Source of the DNA: Anthoceros angustus | Lineage: Eukaryota; Streptophyta; Anthocerotopsida; Anthocerotales; Anthocerotaceae | DNA length: 64,000 nucleotides | Reading direction: 5' to 3' | NCBI GenBank assembly: GCA_010909165.1 | Contig: VJWM01000266.1 | Coordinates: 115,921-179,920, forward strand | Shown here: positions 63,260 to 64,000 of the stretch, in pieces | Position numbering within the stretch: position 1 is the first letter of the stretch | How the letters are laid out: every line of letters starts with the position of its first letter | The notes under the pieces: generated by a model | Seen by the model: only the letters and a program-made list of their open reading frames with translations | The model's database searches: none | Told to the model about the DNA's origin: nothing | Made by a program: the position numbers and the translations under genes

Positions 63260-63840
63260 AATTTTAGAATCACCGGAAAGGCACACTGGCGTCCAAGAGG
63301 GTCTTCCGCTACCTCAAGGGAACCCTCACATACGGCCTGGCATACAAAAGCGAAGGCACAGGGAAGCTGTCGCTAGTGGGATACACCGATGCAGATTGGG
63401 CATCCGACCCCGACTCATGGAAGAGCCTTAGCGCACACTGTTTTCTCTTGTCCTCCGCAGCGGTGAACTGGAGTTGCAAGAAGCAAACCTCCATCGCCCT
63501 CTCCTCCACAGAAGCAGAGTATAAATCACTTACCGATGCTGCAAAGGAGGCAGAGTGGGAGAGAGCCTTCCCGCCGGGCCCGACTGTAAGGTGACAATCC
63601 TACACCCCTACATTGTGATAACATGTCAGCCCTGGCTTTGGTTGCAAATCCCAAGTTCCACGCCATGACAAAGCACATCGAGATTCAACATCACTACATA
63701 CGGGATGTAGTAGAGCGGGAGTATTAAAGGCCACCCCACGCCTCAATGGAGGACAACGCTGCATGACATATTGACCAAGGGCCTGCCCAAGCTACGCCAC
63801 TCACCACAAAGACATGCTCAAGCTAGGCTTGATCGACTTC
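63260..63840 (+). pseudogene. pol: RNase H of Copia-2
   Basis: RVFRYLKGTLTYGLAYKS (63,297-63,350), then GYTDADWASDPDSWKSLSAH and TSIALSSTEAEYKSLTDAAK (63,376-63,594) with the catalytic acidic residues, then in shifted frames NPKFHAMTKHIEIQHHYIRD (63,645-63,705) and LTKGLPKLRH (63,770-63,800). Typical copia C-terminus. Confidence 0.85.
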
Positions 63841-63967
63841 TCGCCTCAACTCGCCGTAGCCCCGAGGCGTAAGAGAAGACTTAGCCTTCAGAGGAGCGCG
63901 TGCAGGAGTGCCATATTCCATGGAAGATAGTCTCACATCGCCGTGTTTACGCCAACTTAAGAGGGAG

Positions 63968-64000
63968 TGTTATTTAAACAATTAATCCGCCTGTAACCCC
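63968..64000 (+). repeat. Start of the Copia-2 3' LTR
   Basis: TGTTATTTAAACAATTAATC directly after polypurine AAGAGGGAG. Cut by the window end. Confidence 0.7.

Larger units (their letters stand above)
59961..64000 (+). mobile_element. Copia-2: Ty1/copia element inserted in D1, right end off the window
   Basis: 5' LTR 59,961-60,188, primer site at 60,189, internal region with copia integrase-RT linker, RT and RNase H, polypurine tract AACTTAAGAGGGAG at 63,954-63,967 and the start of the 3' LTR at 63,968. Gag, protease and most of integrase are missing or unreadable, so it is internally deleted. Confidence 0.82.

Overview
This window looks like repeat-rich nuclear DNA from a streptophyte (a land plant or a charophyte alga). 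Almost everything recognisable is LTR retrotransposon. Ty1/copia elements use an initiator-Met-type primer site (TGGTATCAGAGC), and some Ty3/gypsy elements carry a tRNA-Asp-type primer site, both common in plants. I found no intact host gene, no rRNA or tRNA gene, no CRISPR array and no prokaryotic operon. Nearly every coding region is broken by small indels. Where a block is present two or more times, the copies disagree mostly at CAG/CTG/CCGG strings. The frameshifts may therefore partly be long-read consensus errors at methylated CHG sites rather than true decay, so 'pseudogene' below means 'broken as written'. Family letters A-E are used only for this window.

Layout. 1-3,235: gag of a Ty3-like element (A, + strand). 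3,069-10,190: direct duplications at several scales (about 1.42 kb x2, about 555 bp x3+1, about 0.87 kb x2), with minus-strand fragments of a protein carrying a ParB/sulfiredoxin-like 'GGNHT...HN' signature. 9,865-20,010: a Ty3 element on the minus strand (B) ordered gag-protease-DNA cytosine methyltransferase-RT-RNase H-integrase-PHD finger, with LTR material on both sides and a duplicated gag. 20,136-20,985: LTR end and primer site of another element, a palindrome-rich stretch, and an acidic minus-strand ORF. 21,995-38,070: four copies of a shorter related family (C) that keep gag, protease and a DNMT3-like methyltransferase, or parts of them, but only the first residues of RT and no integrase. 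C1 is inverted, C2 and C3 are head-to-tail and share an LTR, then come tandem bare LTRs and a chimeric C4.

38,090-46,330: a Ty3 integrase (D2, +) split by a nearly complete copia element (Copia-1, minus, 190-bp LTRs, 5-bp target duplication). One Copia-1/integrase junction has been duplicated in tandem. 46,331-50,640: the 3' part of D2 and degenerate coiled-coil coding sequence. 50,641-54,632: LTR, primer site, gag, protease and start of RT of a Ty3 element (E, +) related to A. 57,100-59,960: a second D integrase region (D1) in inverted orientation. 59,961-64,000: a second copia element (Copia-2, +) inserted into D1 and running off the window.

How the parts fit: B and C share the order protease-methyltransferase-RT and similar gag and protease text, so C looks like an internally deleted derivative or partner of B that would need RT and integrase from elsewhere. 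The methyltransferase plus PHD finger is the most interesting system here. It is a retroelement lineage that appears to carry its own DNA-methylation module and, in B, a histone-reader-type domain where chromoviruses carry a chromodomain.
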